From NCBI RefSeq assembly GCF_028206995.1, contig NZ_JAQLFL010000008.1:1-64000 (forward strand): a stretch of DNA of 64,000 nucleotides. The letters run 5' to 3'. Of the stretch, positions 1 to 7,249 are shown one piece after another. Every line of letters begins with the position of its first letter. Within the stretch, counting starts at the first letter, position 1. The DNA comes from Collinsella aerofaciens. Its GTDB lineage: Bacteria; Actinomycetota; Coriobacteriia; Coriobacteriales; Coriobacteriaceae. A program made the position numbers and the translations under genes. The notes below the pieces were generated by a model, which worked only from the letters and a program-made list of their open reading frames with translations, ran no database searches and had not been told where the DNA came from.

Positions 1-21
1 GTCGCGAGTTCCGCACGCAAA

Positions 22-44
22 GGAAAGCACTTAATGTGCTTTCC
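22..44. other. Perfect 9-bp hairpin
   Basis: The arms at 22-30 and 36-44 are exact reverse complements around a 5-nt loop. The following bases (gtcttg) are not a run of T, so this is only a possible 3' end signal of a gene left of the window. Bases 45-136 hold no supported gene. Confidence 0.35.
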
Positions 45-139
45 GTCTTGCGCAGGACTGTAGAGCAGCAAACTTAACCCCCGCCCTCAGCCCCGGAGAC
101 CCTCCCGGATGACCCCGAAAAATTTTTTCAAAAAAGTTG

Positions 140-169
140 TTGCGCGCCGGACAGACTTCTGTGTATACT
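140..169 (+). promoter_or_regulatory. Promoter of tRNA-Asp
   Basis: A TTGCGC -35 element (140-145) is followed after 18 bp by a TATACT -10 element (164-169). The tRNA starts about 47 bp downstream, so a short leader would be removed by processing. An A/T-rich stretch (119-135) lies just upstream. The -10 box is close to consensus and the -35 box is weak. Confidence 0.5.
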
Positions 170-215
170 AATCCCCGCAGCGCACGCGAGCGGAAACAAA
201 CGCGAACGTCTGCCT

Positions 216-293
<78 letters not shown>

Positions 294-301
294 ACGCAAT
301 T

Positions 302-329
302 AAAGCCACGTCTTCGGACGTGGCTTTTT
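302..329 (+). terminator. Rho-independent terminator after tRNA-Asp
   Basis: A 10-bp stem (303-312 with 317-326) closes on a TTCG tetraloop and is followed by a T run. It ends the monocistronic tRNA transcript. Confidence 0.9.
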
Positions 330-447
330 GCGTTTGATGCACTTTGTTTCGATAGAACGATCGCCCTGGTGCATCTTCGCCCAGAATCCCCGCGCCTTCG
401 GGAACGCAAGTAAAATCTAATAAGTATATCTGTCTGAACAACAGCTT

Positions 448-459
448 TGTTGCGCAACA
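448..459. promoter_or_regulatory. 12-bp perfect palindrome upstream of the Rrf2 gene
   Basis: TGTTGCGCAACA is an uninterrupted palindrome about 28 bp before a TATACT -10 element (487-492). It could be an operator for the Rrf2 regulator that follows, but no second copy was found in the window. The rest of 330-652 shows no other gene. Confidence 0.3.
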
Positions 460-652
460 CCTGTTCTACGAGACAGGGGGTTAGGTTATACTAAATTGCA
501 CTGTGCGCCGCATCTGATGCATTTCGCTCCAAGCGCGGCACTCAGTGGATATCCGATTTACCATTTGGATGTCCTGGCGGTCATTTAGCGTCTCGACACA
601 AGCTCGGCCCCGGAGCTCGTTCGAGCTGTTCGTATTCCTTGAAAGGGGAAAA

Positions 653-1138
653 ATGGACATATCGAGGAAGACTGATTACGCCCTTCGCATGCTGGCGATG
701 CTTGCCGAGGATCCGGAGCGTTTGCTTTCTGTTCGCACCGCTGCCGAAGAGGTCAATGTCCCGTATTCGTTTGCCCGCTCGATTCAGCACGGTTTGGTCC
801 AGGCCGGTATTGTGGAGAGCCTGCGTGGCGTCCACGGTGGCATGCGTCTCAAGGTCAGTCCGGACGACGTCACTATCCGCCAGGTCGTCGAGGCCGTTCA
901 GGGTCCTATGGTTATGAACGATTGCACCGCGCCCGATGGTGACTGTGCGCGCATGGGCGCGTGCTGCTATCATCCCCTGTGGGCCGGAGCCCAGGCGTTG
1001 ATGCGCGACTACCTCGATTCCGTTTCGCTCGGCGACATCGTCGCTCACCGCCAGTTCCCGGCCGTCGATCCCAAGTTCGCCGACCGCGAAGCGTTTCCCG
1101 AGTACGCCACCTGCGCGTGCGCTTACCGGGAGGAATAG
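653..1138 (+). CDS. Rrf2 family Fe-S-type transcriptional regulator
   Basis: A 161-aa winged-helix repressor of the Rrf2/IscR/NsrR type. The N-terminal HTH starts MDISRKTDYALRML, the usual Rrf2 opening. Cysteines at residues 91, 98 and 104 plus His107 match the spacing of the IscR [2Fe-2S] ligands (92, 98, 104, 107), so a redox- or NO-sensitive cluster is likely. The start at 653 was chosen over the in-frame upstream start at 545 because it has a strong Shine-Dalgarno sequence (gaaaggggaa, 641-650) and keeps the canonical N-terminus. It is followed 21 nt later by a MutY-like gene, so the two probably form an oxidative-stress operon. Target genes cannot be told from the sequence. Confidence 0.9.
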   Translation: MDISRKTDYALRMLAMLAEDPERLLSVRTAAEEVNVPYSFARSIQHGLVQAGIVESLRGVHGGMRLKVSPDDVTIRQVVEAVQGPMVMNDCTAPDGDCARMGACCYHPLWAGAQALMRDYLDSVSLGDIVAHRQFPAVDPKFADREAFPEYATCACAYREE

Positions 1139-1159
1139 CGCCGCATAAGGAGCATAGCC

Positions 1160-2065
1160 ATGATTCAGGACCCCTTTCGTTCGATGATTCGTTCGGAAGG
1201 GGTCCTGCGTTATCGCGACCTTCCGTGGCGCCGCACACGCGATCCGTACATCATTTGGCTTTCTGAGGTCATGCTGCAGCAAACGCAGGTGCCGCGTGTG
1301 GAGGCGCGCATGCCGGTGTGGCTCGATCGTTTTCCGACTGTGCAGGCGCTTGCCCAGGCCGCGCCTTCCGATGTTTTGGACGCTTGGCAGGGCATGGGCT
1401 ACAACCGACGCGCTCTGGCGCTTCATGGGGCCGCTCAGCGCGTTGTAGAGGACTGGGACGGGGAGTTTCCGCGTGAGACGCGTGACTTGGTCGCTCTGCC
1501 CGGCATTGGCCCGGCAACGGCGCAGGGCATCCGTTCGTTTGCGTTTGATCTTCCAGGCGTGTATCTAGAGACCAATGTGCGCACGGTCTTTTTGCATCAT
1601 TTCTTTCCCGATGTGCCGGCCGTTCCCGATCGCGAGCTGGTGCCGCTGATTCAAGCCGCCTGTCCGGCGGCCCCTGGTGCGGCGGCGGATGAGATTGCGC
1701 CCTTTGCCGTGCCTCAAGACGATGCCGACACGCCGCGCGCATGGTATTACGCGTTGCTGGATTACGGCGCGTATCTTAAAAAGACGCTGCCCAATCCGTC
1801 CAGGCGGTCGGCGGGCTATAGTCGTCAGTCCAAGTTTGAGGGCTCGCGTCGCCAAAAGCGCGCCCACATTGTGCGCATGCTGCTGGCGGCGCGCGATGGA
1901 CAACCGGCAGGTATTACGCTCGATGAAGCCGTTGCAGGCGTTAACGAGATGGAGACGGCAGCCGGCCGAGAGCCGGTCGAGCGCGAGCTGGTCGCAAGCA
2001 TTCTTGCCGATCTGGAGCGCGAGGGCTTTTGCGGCTCCGAGGGCGATCGTTGGCTGAGTGTGTAG
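1160..2065 (+). CDS. MutY-like HhH-GPD DNA glycosylase lacking the Fe-S cluster
   Basis: A 301-aa HhH-GPD base-excision glycosylase. The N-terminus has the MutY hallmark PWR-x3-DPY-x2-W-x-SE-x-MLQQTQV with the conserved Glu36. The helix-hairpin-helix LPGIGPATA lies near residues 113-121. Two features are odd. The segment normally reading LDGNV reads LETNV, so the catalytic Asp is replaced by Glu137. The C-terminal four-cysteine Fe-S loop is absent, replaced by a basic segment after ALLDYGAYLKKT. Classical MutY removes A opposite 8-oxoG; this branch may differ in activity. The start has a good ribosome site (aaggag, 1147-1152). Family membership is secure; substrate is not. Confidence 0.8.
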   Translation: MIQDPFRSMIRSEGVLRYRDLPWRRTRDPYIIWLSEVMLQQTQVPRVEARMPVWLDRFPTVQALAQAAPSDVLDAWQGMGYNRRALALHGAAQRVVEDWDGEFPRETRDLVALPGIGPATAQGIRSFAFDLPGVYLETNVRTVFLHHFFPDVPAVPDRELVPLIQAACPAAPGAAADEIAPFAVPQDDADTPRAWYYALLDYGAYLKKTLPNPSRRSAGYSRQSKFEGSRRQKRAHIVRMLLAARDGQPAGITLDEAVAGVNEMETAAGREPVERELVASILADLEREGFCGSEGDRWLSV

Positions 2066-2179
2066 CTCACTCGAATCTGAAGAACGGGATTGTAAGGTTT
2101 AAATTCTCGGCATGAGGGCATCCTTAAAGCAAGGCCGCTCAAAGTCTGTGGGCGGCATGCGTTGAAGGGAAGTACACCT

Positions 2180-2719
2180 ATGGATTTTGAGAATTCCCAA
2201 ACCAAGAAGAACCTCGAGACCGCTTTTGCCGGTGAGTCCCAGGCACACACCAAGTATCGCTACTATGCATCCAAGGCCAAAAAGGACGGCTACGTTCAGA
2301 TCTCGAATATTTTTGCCGAGACGGCGGGCAACGAGTCCGAGCACGCCAAGCTGTGGTTTAAGTATCTGCACGACGGCGCCGTTCCGGGCACTCTGGACAA
2401 CCTGCGCGACGCCGCTGCGGGCGAGAACTACGAGTGGACCACGATGTACGACGAGTTCGCCAAGACCGCCGAGGAGGAGGGCTTTGTCGAGATTGCCGCA
2501 AAGTTCCGTGGCGTCGCCGCCGTCGAGAAGGCCCACGAGGAGCGCTACAACAAACTCGTCGAGCGCATCGAGTCGGGCGAGGTGTTTGAGCGTGAGGGCG
2601 TGAAGGTGTGGAAGTGCCTGAACTGCGGGCACCTGCACGTTGGTGCCGAGGCGCCTGAGGTGTGCCCGGTGTGTAACCACCCGAAGGCGTACTTTGAGGA
2701 GCAGGTGGTGAACTACTAG
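2180..2719 (+). CDS. rbr: Rubrerythrin
   Basis: A 179-aa non-haem iron peroxidase that reduces hydrogen peroxide in the cytoplasm of anaerobes. The N-terminal ferritin-like four-helix domain carries the diiron ligands (Glu19 in GESQAH, the ESEH motif near residue 52, and later Glu/His pairs). The C-terminal rubredoxin domain has two CxxC knuckles (Cys146/149 and Cys162/165). Length is typical. The ATG at 2180 follows gaaggga (2164-2170). It stands alone downstream of the Rrf2/MutY pair, in keeping with an oxidative-stress neighbourhood, and is followed by a very long inverted repeat and a terminator. Confidence 0.96.
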   Translation: MDFENSQTKKNLETAFAGESQAHTKYRYYASKAKKDGYVQISNIFAETAGNESEHAKLWFKYLHDGAVPGTLDNLRDAAAGENYEWTTMYDEFAKTAEEEGFVEIAAKFRGVAAVEKAHEERYNKLVERIESGEVFEREGVKVWKCLNCGHLHVGAEAPEVCPVCNHPKAYFEEQVVNY

Positions 2720-2740
2720 CGCTTGGCGCTGGCGTGAGCT

Positions 2741-2826
2741 GGGCCGGGAGGGCCGGACTACCTTCCCTCCTCGCTCACGGCTTCGCAGGGTCGCGTTGAG
2801 GGAAGGTAGTCCGGCCCTCCCGGCCC
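2741..2826. repeat. Long inverted repeat, conserved-loop family A, copy 1
   Basis: The arms (2741-2769 and 2798-2826) are 29-bp perfect reverse complements around a 28-nt loop. The loop contains TCGCTCACGGCTTCGCAGGG, which recurs at 3653-3730 inside different arms. It lies 21 bp after the rubrerythrin stop and 50 bp before a terminator that is also duplicated. Confidence 0.9.
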
Positions 2827-2876
2827 GCTTTGGTTCGTTGCGTGCTCGCTACAGAAAAGCTGATAACTAAGTTTGT

Positions 2877-2906
2877 GTGCCGCCCCTATCGGGGCGGCAC
2901 GTTTTT
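2877..2906 (+). terminator. Intrinsic terminator (duplicated module, copy 1)
   Basis: A 10-bp stem GTGCCGCCCC/GGGGCGGCAC (2877-2886 with 2891-2900) closes on TATC and is followed by GTTTTT. The surrounding 80 bp (about 2832-2914) is nearly identical to 3741-3821. It probably ends the rubrerythrin transcript. Confidence 0.9.
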
Positions 2907-2998
2907 GTATGGGGACTGGTTGGGACGGCACCGTTCATGGGTGGGGTACACTGGGTGGCGACTTTTAGTTTATCTACTACCTGATGGGGTGTTTTTGT

Positions 2999-3631
2999 AT
3001 GGGTAAGAAGTCTCGGGCTCGGGTTGCTGCGGCGGGAACTCGCAAGGATCCTGGTCGTCGGGTTGCCGAGGGTAAAAAGGTCGATCGTGTCGAGAAGGAC
3101 AAGAAGGTTGGCGCGCATGCTCATCCTGAGTGGGCGCCTCACCTCAATACGGCTAGCGAGGATCTGACTGCTAAGTTGTTTACTCTGGTCGAGGTTATCT
3201 TGGGCGTGGTGCCCGTGGTGGTCATTGGCTTGTTCTTGGCTTCGAAAGATGCCACGAGTGTCGATAAACTCACCGATGTCTTTTCTCAGGACCCCTCGAT
3301 GGTGGTTACGTTTATCTCTGCGTGCCTGCAGCCGTTTGTGGCGTACATGTTGTACATGATTTATCGCAAATACTGCGAGGGCGACGCTGGTTTTGCCGCC
3401 GGCAACCTGATCGGTCTTTTGTGCTCCGAGATCCTACTGCTCAATATCCCAGGCGTCATCGGTATGGGCATCTTGCTGTGGCGTGTTTGGCGCAACGTCG
3501 CCCCGCACTTTGAGAGCTGGTTGTTTGAGCGTCGTGCAATGGGCGTGCTGGCAGACATTGCGGGCTCGCTCGTGATTCTAGCCTTGGCGTTTCTGTGCGC
3601 CACCGCTGCCCGCGGTCTCGCGGGCATGTAG
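2999..3631 (+). CDS. Small membrane protein of unknown function
   Basis: A 210-aa protein not recognised as a named family. The first 50 residues are strongly basic and hydrophilic (KKSRAR..., then several Lys/Arg pairs). Four hydrophobic segments follow: near LVEVILGVVPVVVIGLF, FISACLQPFVAYMLYMIY, a long stretch around LIGLLCSEILLLNIPGVIGMG, and IAGSLVILALAFLCA at the C-terminus. The ATG at 2999 is preferred because the in-frame ATG at 2984 would start right after the upstream repeat without a clear ribosome site. The gene lies between two copies of the hairpin-plus-terminator module (2741-2914 and 3653-3821). Its start codon falls inside a 13-mer (gtttttgtatggg) also found in both modules. 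Confidence 0.7.
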   Translation: MGKKSRARVAAAGTRKDPGRRVAEGKKVDRVEKDKKVGAHAHPEWAPHLNTASEDLTAKLFTLVEVILGVVPVVVIGLFLASKDATSVDKLTDVFSQDPSMVVTFISACLQPFVAYMLYMIYRKYCEGDAGFAAGNLIGLLCSEILLLNIPGVIGMGILLWRVWRNVAPHFESWLFERRAMGVLADIAGSLVILALAFLCATAARGLAGM

Positions 3632-3652
3632 TCGGTCCTCACCGACCACGGG

Positions 3653-3730
3653 GCGCAGGGCGGGGAAACCTTTCCCTCTCGCTCACGGCTTCGCAGGGTC
3701 GCGCGAGGCAAAGGTTTCCCCGCCCTGCGC
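3653..3730. repeat. Long inverted repeat, conserved-loop family A, copy 2
   Basis: The 26-bp arms (3653-3678 and 3705-3730) pair with one mismatch. They are unrelated in sequence to the arms of copy 1, yet the 25-nt loop core is identical. The copy starts 21 bp after the membrane-protein stop, the same spacing as copy 1 after rubrerythrin. Confidence 0.9.
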
Positions 3731-3783
3731 TCCGGCGTTGGGTCGTCGCGTGCTCGTTACAGAAAAGCTGATAAGAAGTTTGC

Positions 3784-3813
3784 GTGCCGCCCCTTTTGGG
3801 GCGGCACGTTTTT
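3784..3813 (+). terminator. Intrinsic terminator (duplicated module, copy 2)
   Basis: It has the same 10-bp stem as at 2877 (3784-3793 with 3798-3807), with a TTTT loop and a GTTTTT tail. From 3822 to 4055 I see no gene; short open frames there lack ribosome sites. Confidence 0.9.
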
Positions 3814-4066
3814 GTATGGGGTCCCGGTCTCCACAATTTTCGTCAAGCTTTTGGTTAGATTTTGGTCAGTTGGCGTAAGGGTGGAAGGCCAAAAGATTGC
3901 TGGCGAAAAAAGCTCAGAGAAAGTGCTGGTAGGGGAGTTGTTGAGCTTTTCGACAGCTTTTGAGCAAAAGAAACTTTGTGGCTATTGCCGGCGATTGCGT
4001 TGTCGCGGTCATGGCGGTGCGGGATGCTGGTCGTAAGCGTCGAACGCTCCGATTTTGGAGGCCAAC

Positions 4067-4501
4067 ATGGACCTGTTTCTTGAGACCCCACAGCAACAAG
4101 CCGAGCGCATGCTGCGGCAGCAGCGGCGGCTTATAGAGATGCAAATGCAAGGGGTTGCCAACCAGGCGCCCGTGCAAAACGTCGTGCCCGCTGCTGTACC
4201 TGCAGCCGTGCCCGGGTGCGAATCGGCACCAGAGGCCTATTCCGTACAGCAAGATTCATATGCGCAGGAGCTCGCGTTCGACAAGCGTCGTGCGCGTCGT
4301 CGCCGCGTGGGCCAGCGCCTGCGCACATTGGCGATGATCGTGCTCATTCCGCTAGGACTTGCGGCAATCTTCTTGGCCTCATATGCCCTCACGTGCATTC
4401 TCAACGGTGCCTCGCCCAATGAGGTGCTCCAGCATCTAGCGGCCCTGGGCCAGCGCCTAGGCGATGTCGCAACAACCATCCGCGCCGGCTGGGAGAGTTA
4501 G
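4067..4501 (+). CDS. Single-pass membrane protein, unknown
   Basis: A 144-aa protein with a Gln-rich N-terminal stretch (residues 8-30, possibly helical), a flexible Ala/Pro/Val region, a basic stop-transfer patch (KRRARRRR, about 73-80) and one clear membrane segment near residues 88-111. A short amphipathic tail follows. The charge pattern predicts the N-terminus inside the cell. The ATG at 4067 has ttggag at 4055-4060. No family is recognised and neighbours do not suggest a role. Confidence 0.65.
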   Translation: MDLFLETPQQQAERMLRQQRRLIEMQMQGVANQAPVQNVVPAAVPAAVPGCESAPEAYSVQQDSYAQELAFDKRRARRRRVGQRLRTLAMIVLIPLGLAAIFLASYALTCILNGASPNEVLQHLAALGQRLGDVATTIRAGWES

Positions 4502-4591
4502 CGTTTGTCACATTAGGACTTCCAGGGTGTACGAATTATCGCCACGAGCAGAATTCTTGCATCCTGTGGGTCCTGTCGTGCGACTGAATAG

Positions 4592-4612
4592 TATTATTGA
4601 AGATAAATAATA
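4592..4612. promoter_or_regulatory. A/T palindrome before the nucleotidyltransferase module
   Basis: TATTATT and AATAATA pair around 7 nt (4592-4598 with 4606-4612), ending just before the AGGA ribosome site of the next gene. This is a plausible autoregulatory operator or an RNA hairpin that limits translation, typical of toxin-antitoxin-like pairs. No experimental or comparative support is available here. Confidence 0.35.
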
Positions 4613-4624
4613 ATAGGATTTGCT

Positions 4625-5155
4625 ATGTATAAGCAGGATTTAGAGCAGACTCTTTTGGGCATTGACGAAGAGGCGGAGCTGGAAATAGGTCCAAGAGACG
4701 ACAGGCCGAACGTTGTATTGGTGGGAGGAAGCGCCTTCATGCTAAACGATGTGACGAATCGTTCGGTTACACATGACATTGATGTGTTTGAGGCAGATAG
4801 GTGCCTCCGCGAGATCATAGCTCGATACCCCGAGGTGAATGGTATGGCGGTGGCATATTGTAATCAGATGCCGTTCAATTACGAAGATCGTTTGATTCCC
4901 TTGGATATTGGGGCGCGCTTTATCAGGTACTTTACGCCATCCTTGGAGGACCTGGCGGTAATGAAGCTCTATGCCTGTCGTCCGAACGACATCATCGATC
5001 TTCATAGCCAGGCATTCGTCGACCGACTTGATTGGGGACTGCTCGAACGGCTTATATTCGACGAGGGCGAGGCGCTGGCGTCGTCGCCTTCGGAGCGGAG
5101 TTATCAAGAGATGGTCTGCGCATACAGCCAATACAAAAAGGAGGTGCTCGGTTGA
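4625..5155 (+). CDS. DUF6036/AbiEii-like nucleotidyltransferase domain protein
   Basis: A 176-aa protein with a minimal nucleotidyltransferase signature: GGSAFML near residues 34-40 followed by T-x-DIDVFE (about 49-56). The two acidic residues of the latter would bind metal. A helical region with LEDLAVMKLYA, a motif seen in AbiEii-type and DUF6036 enzymes, follows. Base composition is visibly lower in GC than neighbouring genes, suggesting transfer. Its stop overlaps the TTG start of an HTH protein (TTGA), so the two are translationally coupled. By family analogy it could be the toxin or effector of a toxin-antitoxin or abortive-infection pair; that role is inferred. Confidence 0.75.
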   Translation: MYKQDLEQTLLGIDEEAELEIGPRDDRPNVVLVGGSAFMLNDVTNRSVTHDIDVFEADRCLREIIARYPEVNGMAVAYCNQMPFNYEDRLIPLDIGARFIRYFTPSLEDLAVMKLYACRPNDIIDLHSQAFVDRLDWGLLERLIFDEGEALASSPSERSYQEMVCAYSQYKKEVLG

Positions 5156-5715
5156 ATCTGACCTTTGAGGGATTCTTAAAAGGCTATTGCCGAGAGCTAT
5201 CCGGACAGCAGTCGCTCAGTTTTAGAAAACTGGTTAAGCAAGCGACGACGGTTGCGCCGCGCGTGGCGGAGCCCCTGTTTTTGCTCGCTTTGGCACAGGG
5301 TAAAGCCGAATACGTTCTGGGCTTATCCGAGGGTTCGTGGATGGAAGAGGGTTACCGAGGCGTTTTGTCCTTGTACGCCCAAACGGGTAGCCTGGCATCT
5401 CTATGCGCCGAGGACAAACTTCCTAATCGTTATGCCAACGTTTGGCGTGCGTATAGAGCGGTGAAGGAAAAGCCAGTGGCGGACAGAAGAATCAACGCCC
5501 TGATGCGAAAAAGAACGTTGGGAGCGCTAGAGGAATCGGGTGTAACGCGCTACGGTCTCTGCCGCGATTTGAATCTGAATAAGGGAAACGTGTACGCATA
5601 TTTAGCCGGTGATGACTCAAAGGTGAGCAGGGAGACGGCGCGCCGCATTATGGAATATGCGGAGGAGAGGGGCGCCCAAGAAGGGGCCGGGCGCCCGGTG
5701 CGTATGGCGGGGTAA
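5152..5715 (+). CDS. HTH protein coupled to the nucleotidyltransferase
   Basis: A 187-aa protein beginning at TTG 5152, chosen because a strong site (aaggaggt, about 5138-5145) sits 6 nt upstream and the start overlaps the previous stop. The C-terminal third has a helix-turn-helix-like segment (GVTRYGLCRDLNLNKGNVYAYL, split here by description at about residues 133-155) followed by SRETARRIMEY. The N-terminal two thirds are helical and unrecognised. The most economical reading is a DNA-binding antitoxin or regulator for the upstream enzyme. In most known NTase/HTH pairs the regulator comes first, so the reversed order is a little unusual. Confidence 0.65.
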   Translation: MNLTFEGFLKGYCRELSGQQSLSFRKLVKQATTVAPRVAEPLFLLALAQGKAEYVLGLSEGSWMEEGYRGVLSLYAQTGSLASLCAEDKLPNRYANVWRAYRAVKEKPVADRRINALMRKRTLGALEESGVTRYGLCRDLNLNKGNVYAYLAGDDSKVSRETARRIMEYAEERGAQEGAGRPVRMAG

Positions 5716-5766
5716 GATTGATCGCGGTTTTGATTGGTGCTCGATTGGGTTTGTTGGGCGGAGTTT

Positions 5767-7122
5767 ATGTCTGCTATTGATATTGTGCTTGTTGTGATCG
5801 CCTTGGTGGCGGTGGGGGTTGCTGTGGCTTGCGCCCTCCAGCTCAAGAGCCTGCGTGCCGAGTTGCGGGAGCGTGGCGACAGTAGCGCGGAAACGCTGGC
5901 AGCACTCGAGCAGGCCAACAACGCGCTCGATGCCCTGAACGTCGCGCTGGCCGAAACTCGCCGCACGGCCAATGCCATCGCGCAGCAGCAGACGACAGAT
6001 GCGGCCGTGGAGCAGCAACGTTACCTGACCATCGCACGTGAGTTTTCGCAAGCTGGTGACCGGATGGATGACCTGCGCCGCGAGACGGCCCAACAGCTCG
6101 GTGCCAACCGCGAGGGTATCGAGCATCGCCTGGACAAGGTGCGCGAAACGGTCGATGCTCAGCTGGGCGCCATCCGCAAAGACAACAACGTGCAGCTCGA
6201 TCAAATGCGTGCGACGGTGGACGAGAAGCTCTCCCGCACGCTCAACGACCGACTGTCGGCATCGTTTAAGCAGGTGAGCGACCAGCTCGAGGCCGTGTAC
6301 AAGGGCCTGGGCGACATGCAGTCCATCGCCACCGGCGTGGGCGACCTTAAGCGCGTGCTGGGCAACGTGAAGGCGCGTGGCATTTTGGGCGAGGTGCAGC
6401 TGGGTGCAATTCTGGCGGACATCCTTACGCCCGACCAGTATCTGGAAAACGTCGCCACCAAGCCCGGCGCCTCGGAGCGCGTTGAGTTTGCCGTCAAGCT
6501 GCCGGTGGACGAGGGCGATCCCGTGCTGCTGCCGATCGACTCCAAATTCCCGGGCGACGCGTACGAGCACTTGCTCGACGCGCAGGAGTCGGGCGATGCG
6601 GAGACCGTGGCGGCTGCGCGCAAGACGCTCGACACCATGGTCAAGCGCGAGGCAAAGGACATTTGCGAAAAGTACCTGAGTGTGCCGGCAACGACCAACT
6701 TTGGCATCATGTTCGTGCCGTTTGAAGGGCTGTACGCCGAGGTCGTCAGCCGCTCCGGGCTTATCGAGACCCTGGGCCGCGACTATCACGTCAACGTTGC
6801 CGGCCCCAGCACCATGGCGGCCATTCTCAACAGCCTGCAGATGAGCTACCAGACGTTTAGGCTGCAAAAACGCACCGACGATGTACTGCGAGTGCTCTCC
6901 GCCGTCAAGGCCGAGCTGCCGCGCTATCAAAAGGCGCTGCGCCGCGCCCAGCAGCAGATCGAGACCGCGGGTAAAACGGTCGAGGGCATTATCACCACGC
7001 GCACCAACGTCATGGAGCGCAAACTCAAGGATATCGACGCGCTGGAAGACGCCGACCAAGCCGATGAGATCTTGGGACTCACGCCCGCGGGCCTTTCCAC
7101 AGACCAAGAAGACGAGGACTAA
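5767..7122 (+). CDS. rmuC: DNA recombination protein RmuC
   Basis: A 451-aa protein with an N-terminal membrane anchor (about residues 5-25), a long coiled coil (about 28-190, rich in Ala/Gln/Arg heptads) and the conserved RmuC nuclease-fold domain. The domain spans about 195-420 and includes GILGEVQLGAIL, LPIDSKFPGDAY and FGIMFVPFEGLYAE. RmuC limits inversions at short inverted repeats in E. coli, which is notable in a region so rich in such repeats. The start at 5767 gives a proper membrane anchor; an in-frame upstream start at 5734 has no ribosome site. Confidence 0.93.
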   Translation: MSAIDIVLVVIALVAVGVAVACALQLKSLRAELRERGDSSAETLAALEQANNALDALNVALAETRRTANAIAQQQTTDAAVEQQRYLTIAREFSQAGDRMDDLRRETAQQLGANREGIEHRLDKVRETVDAQLGAIRKDNNVQLDQMRATVDEKLSRTLNDRLSASFKQVSDQLEAVYKGLGDMQSIATGVGDLKRVLGNVKARGILGEVQLGAILADILTPDQYLENVATKPGASERVEFAVKLPVDEGDPVLLPIDSKFPGDAYEHLLDAQESGDAETVAAARKTLDTMVKREAKDICEKYLSVPATTNFGIMFVPFEGLYAEVVSRSGLIETLGRDYHVNVAGPSTMAAILNSLQMSYQTFRLQKRTDDVLRVLSAVKAELPRYQKALRRAQQQIETAGKTVEGIITTRTNVMERKLKDIDALEDADQADEILGLTPAGLSTDQEDED

Positions 7123-7131
7123 TTGCAACAA

Positions 7132-7174
7132 GGCAGCGGGGCACCGGCGCAAACGCGGGCACCCCGCTGCCTTT
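7132..7174 (+). terminator. Terminator after rmuC
   Basis: A 10-bp perfect stem (7132-7141 with 7162-7171) extends by inner pairs and is followed by TTT. It sits 9 nt after the rmuC stop. Confidence 0.75.
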
Positions 7175-7249
7175 CACATCGCGCTTGCCTGAAGTGCGCT
7201 TTAGTGTGCAACAATGGCGTTTCGCCCTATCAGACGCGAAAGGAAGCCC

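Noticed and set aside
3812-4036. 74-codon open frame after the duplicated terminator
   Set aside because: It begins inside the terminator tail, has no ribosome site and no recognisable protein features.
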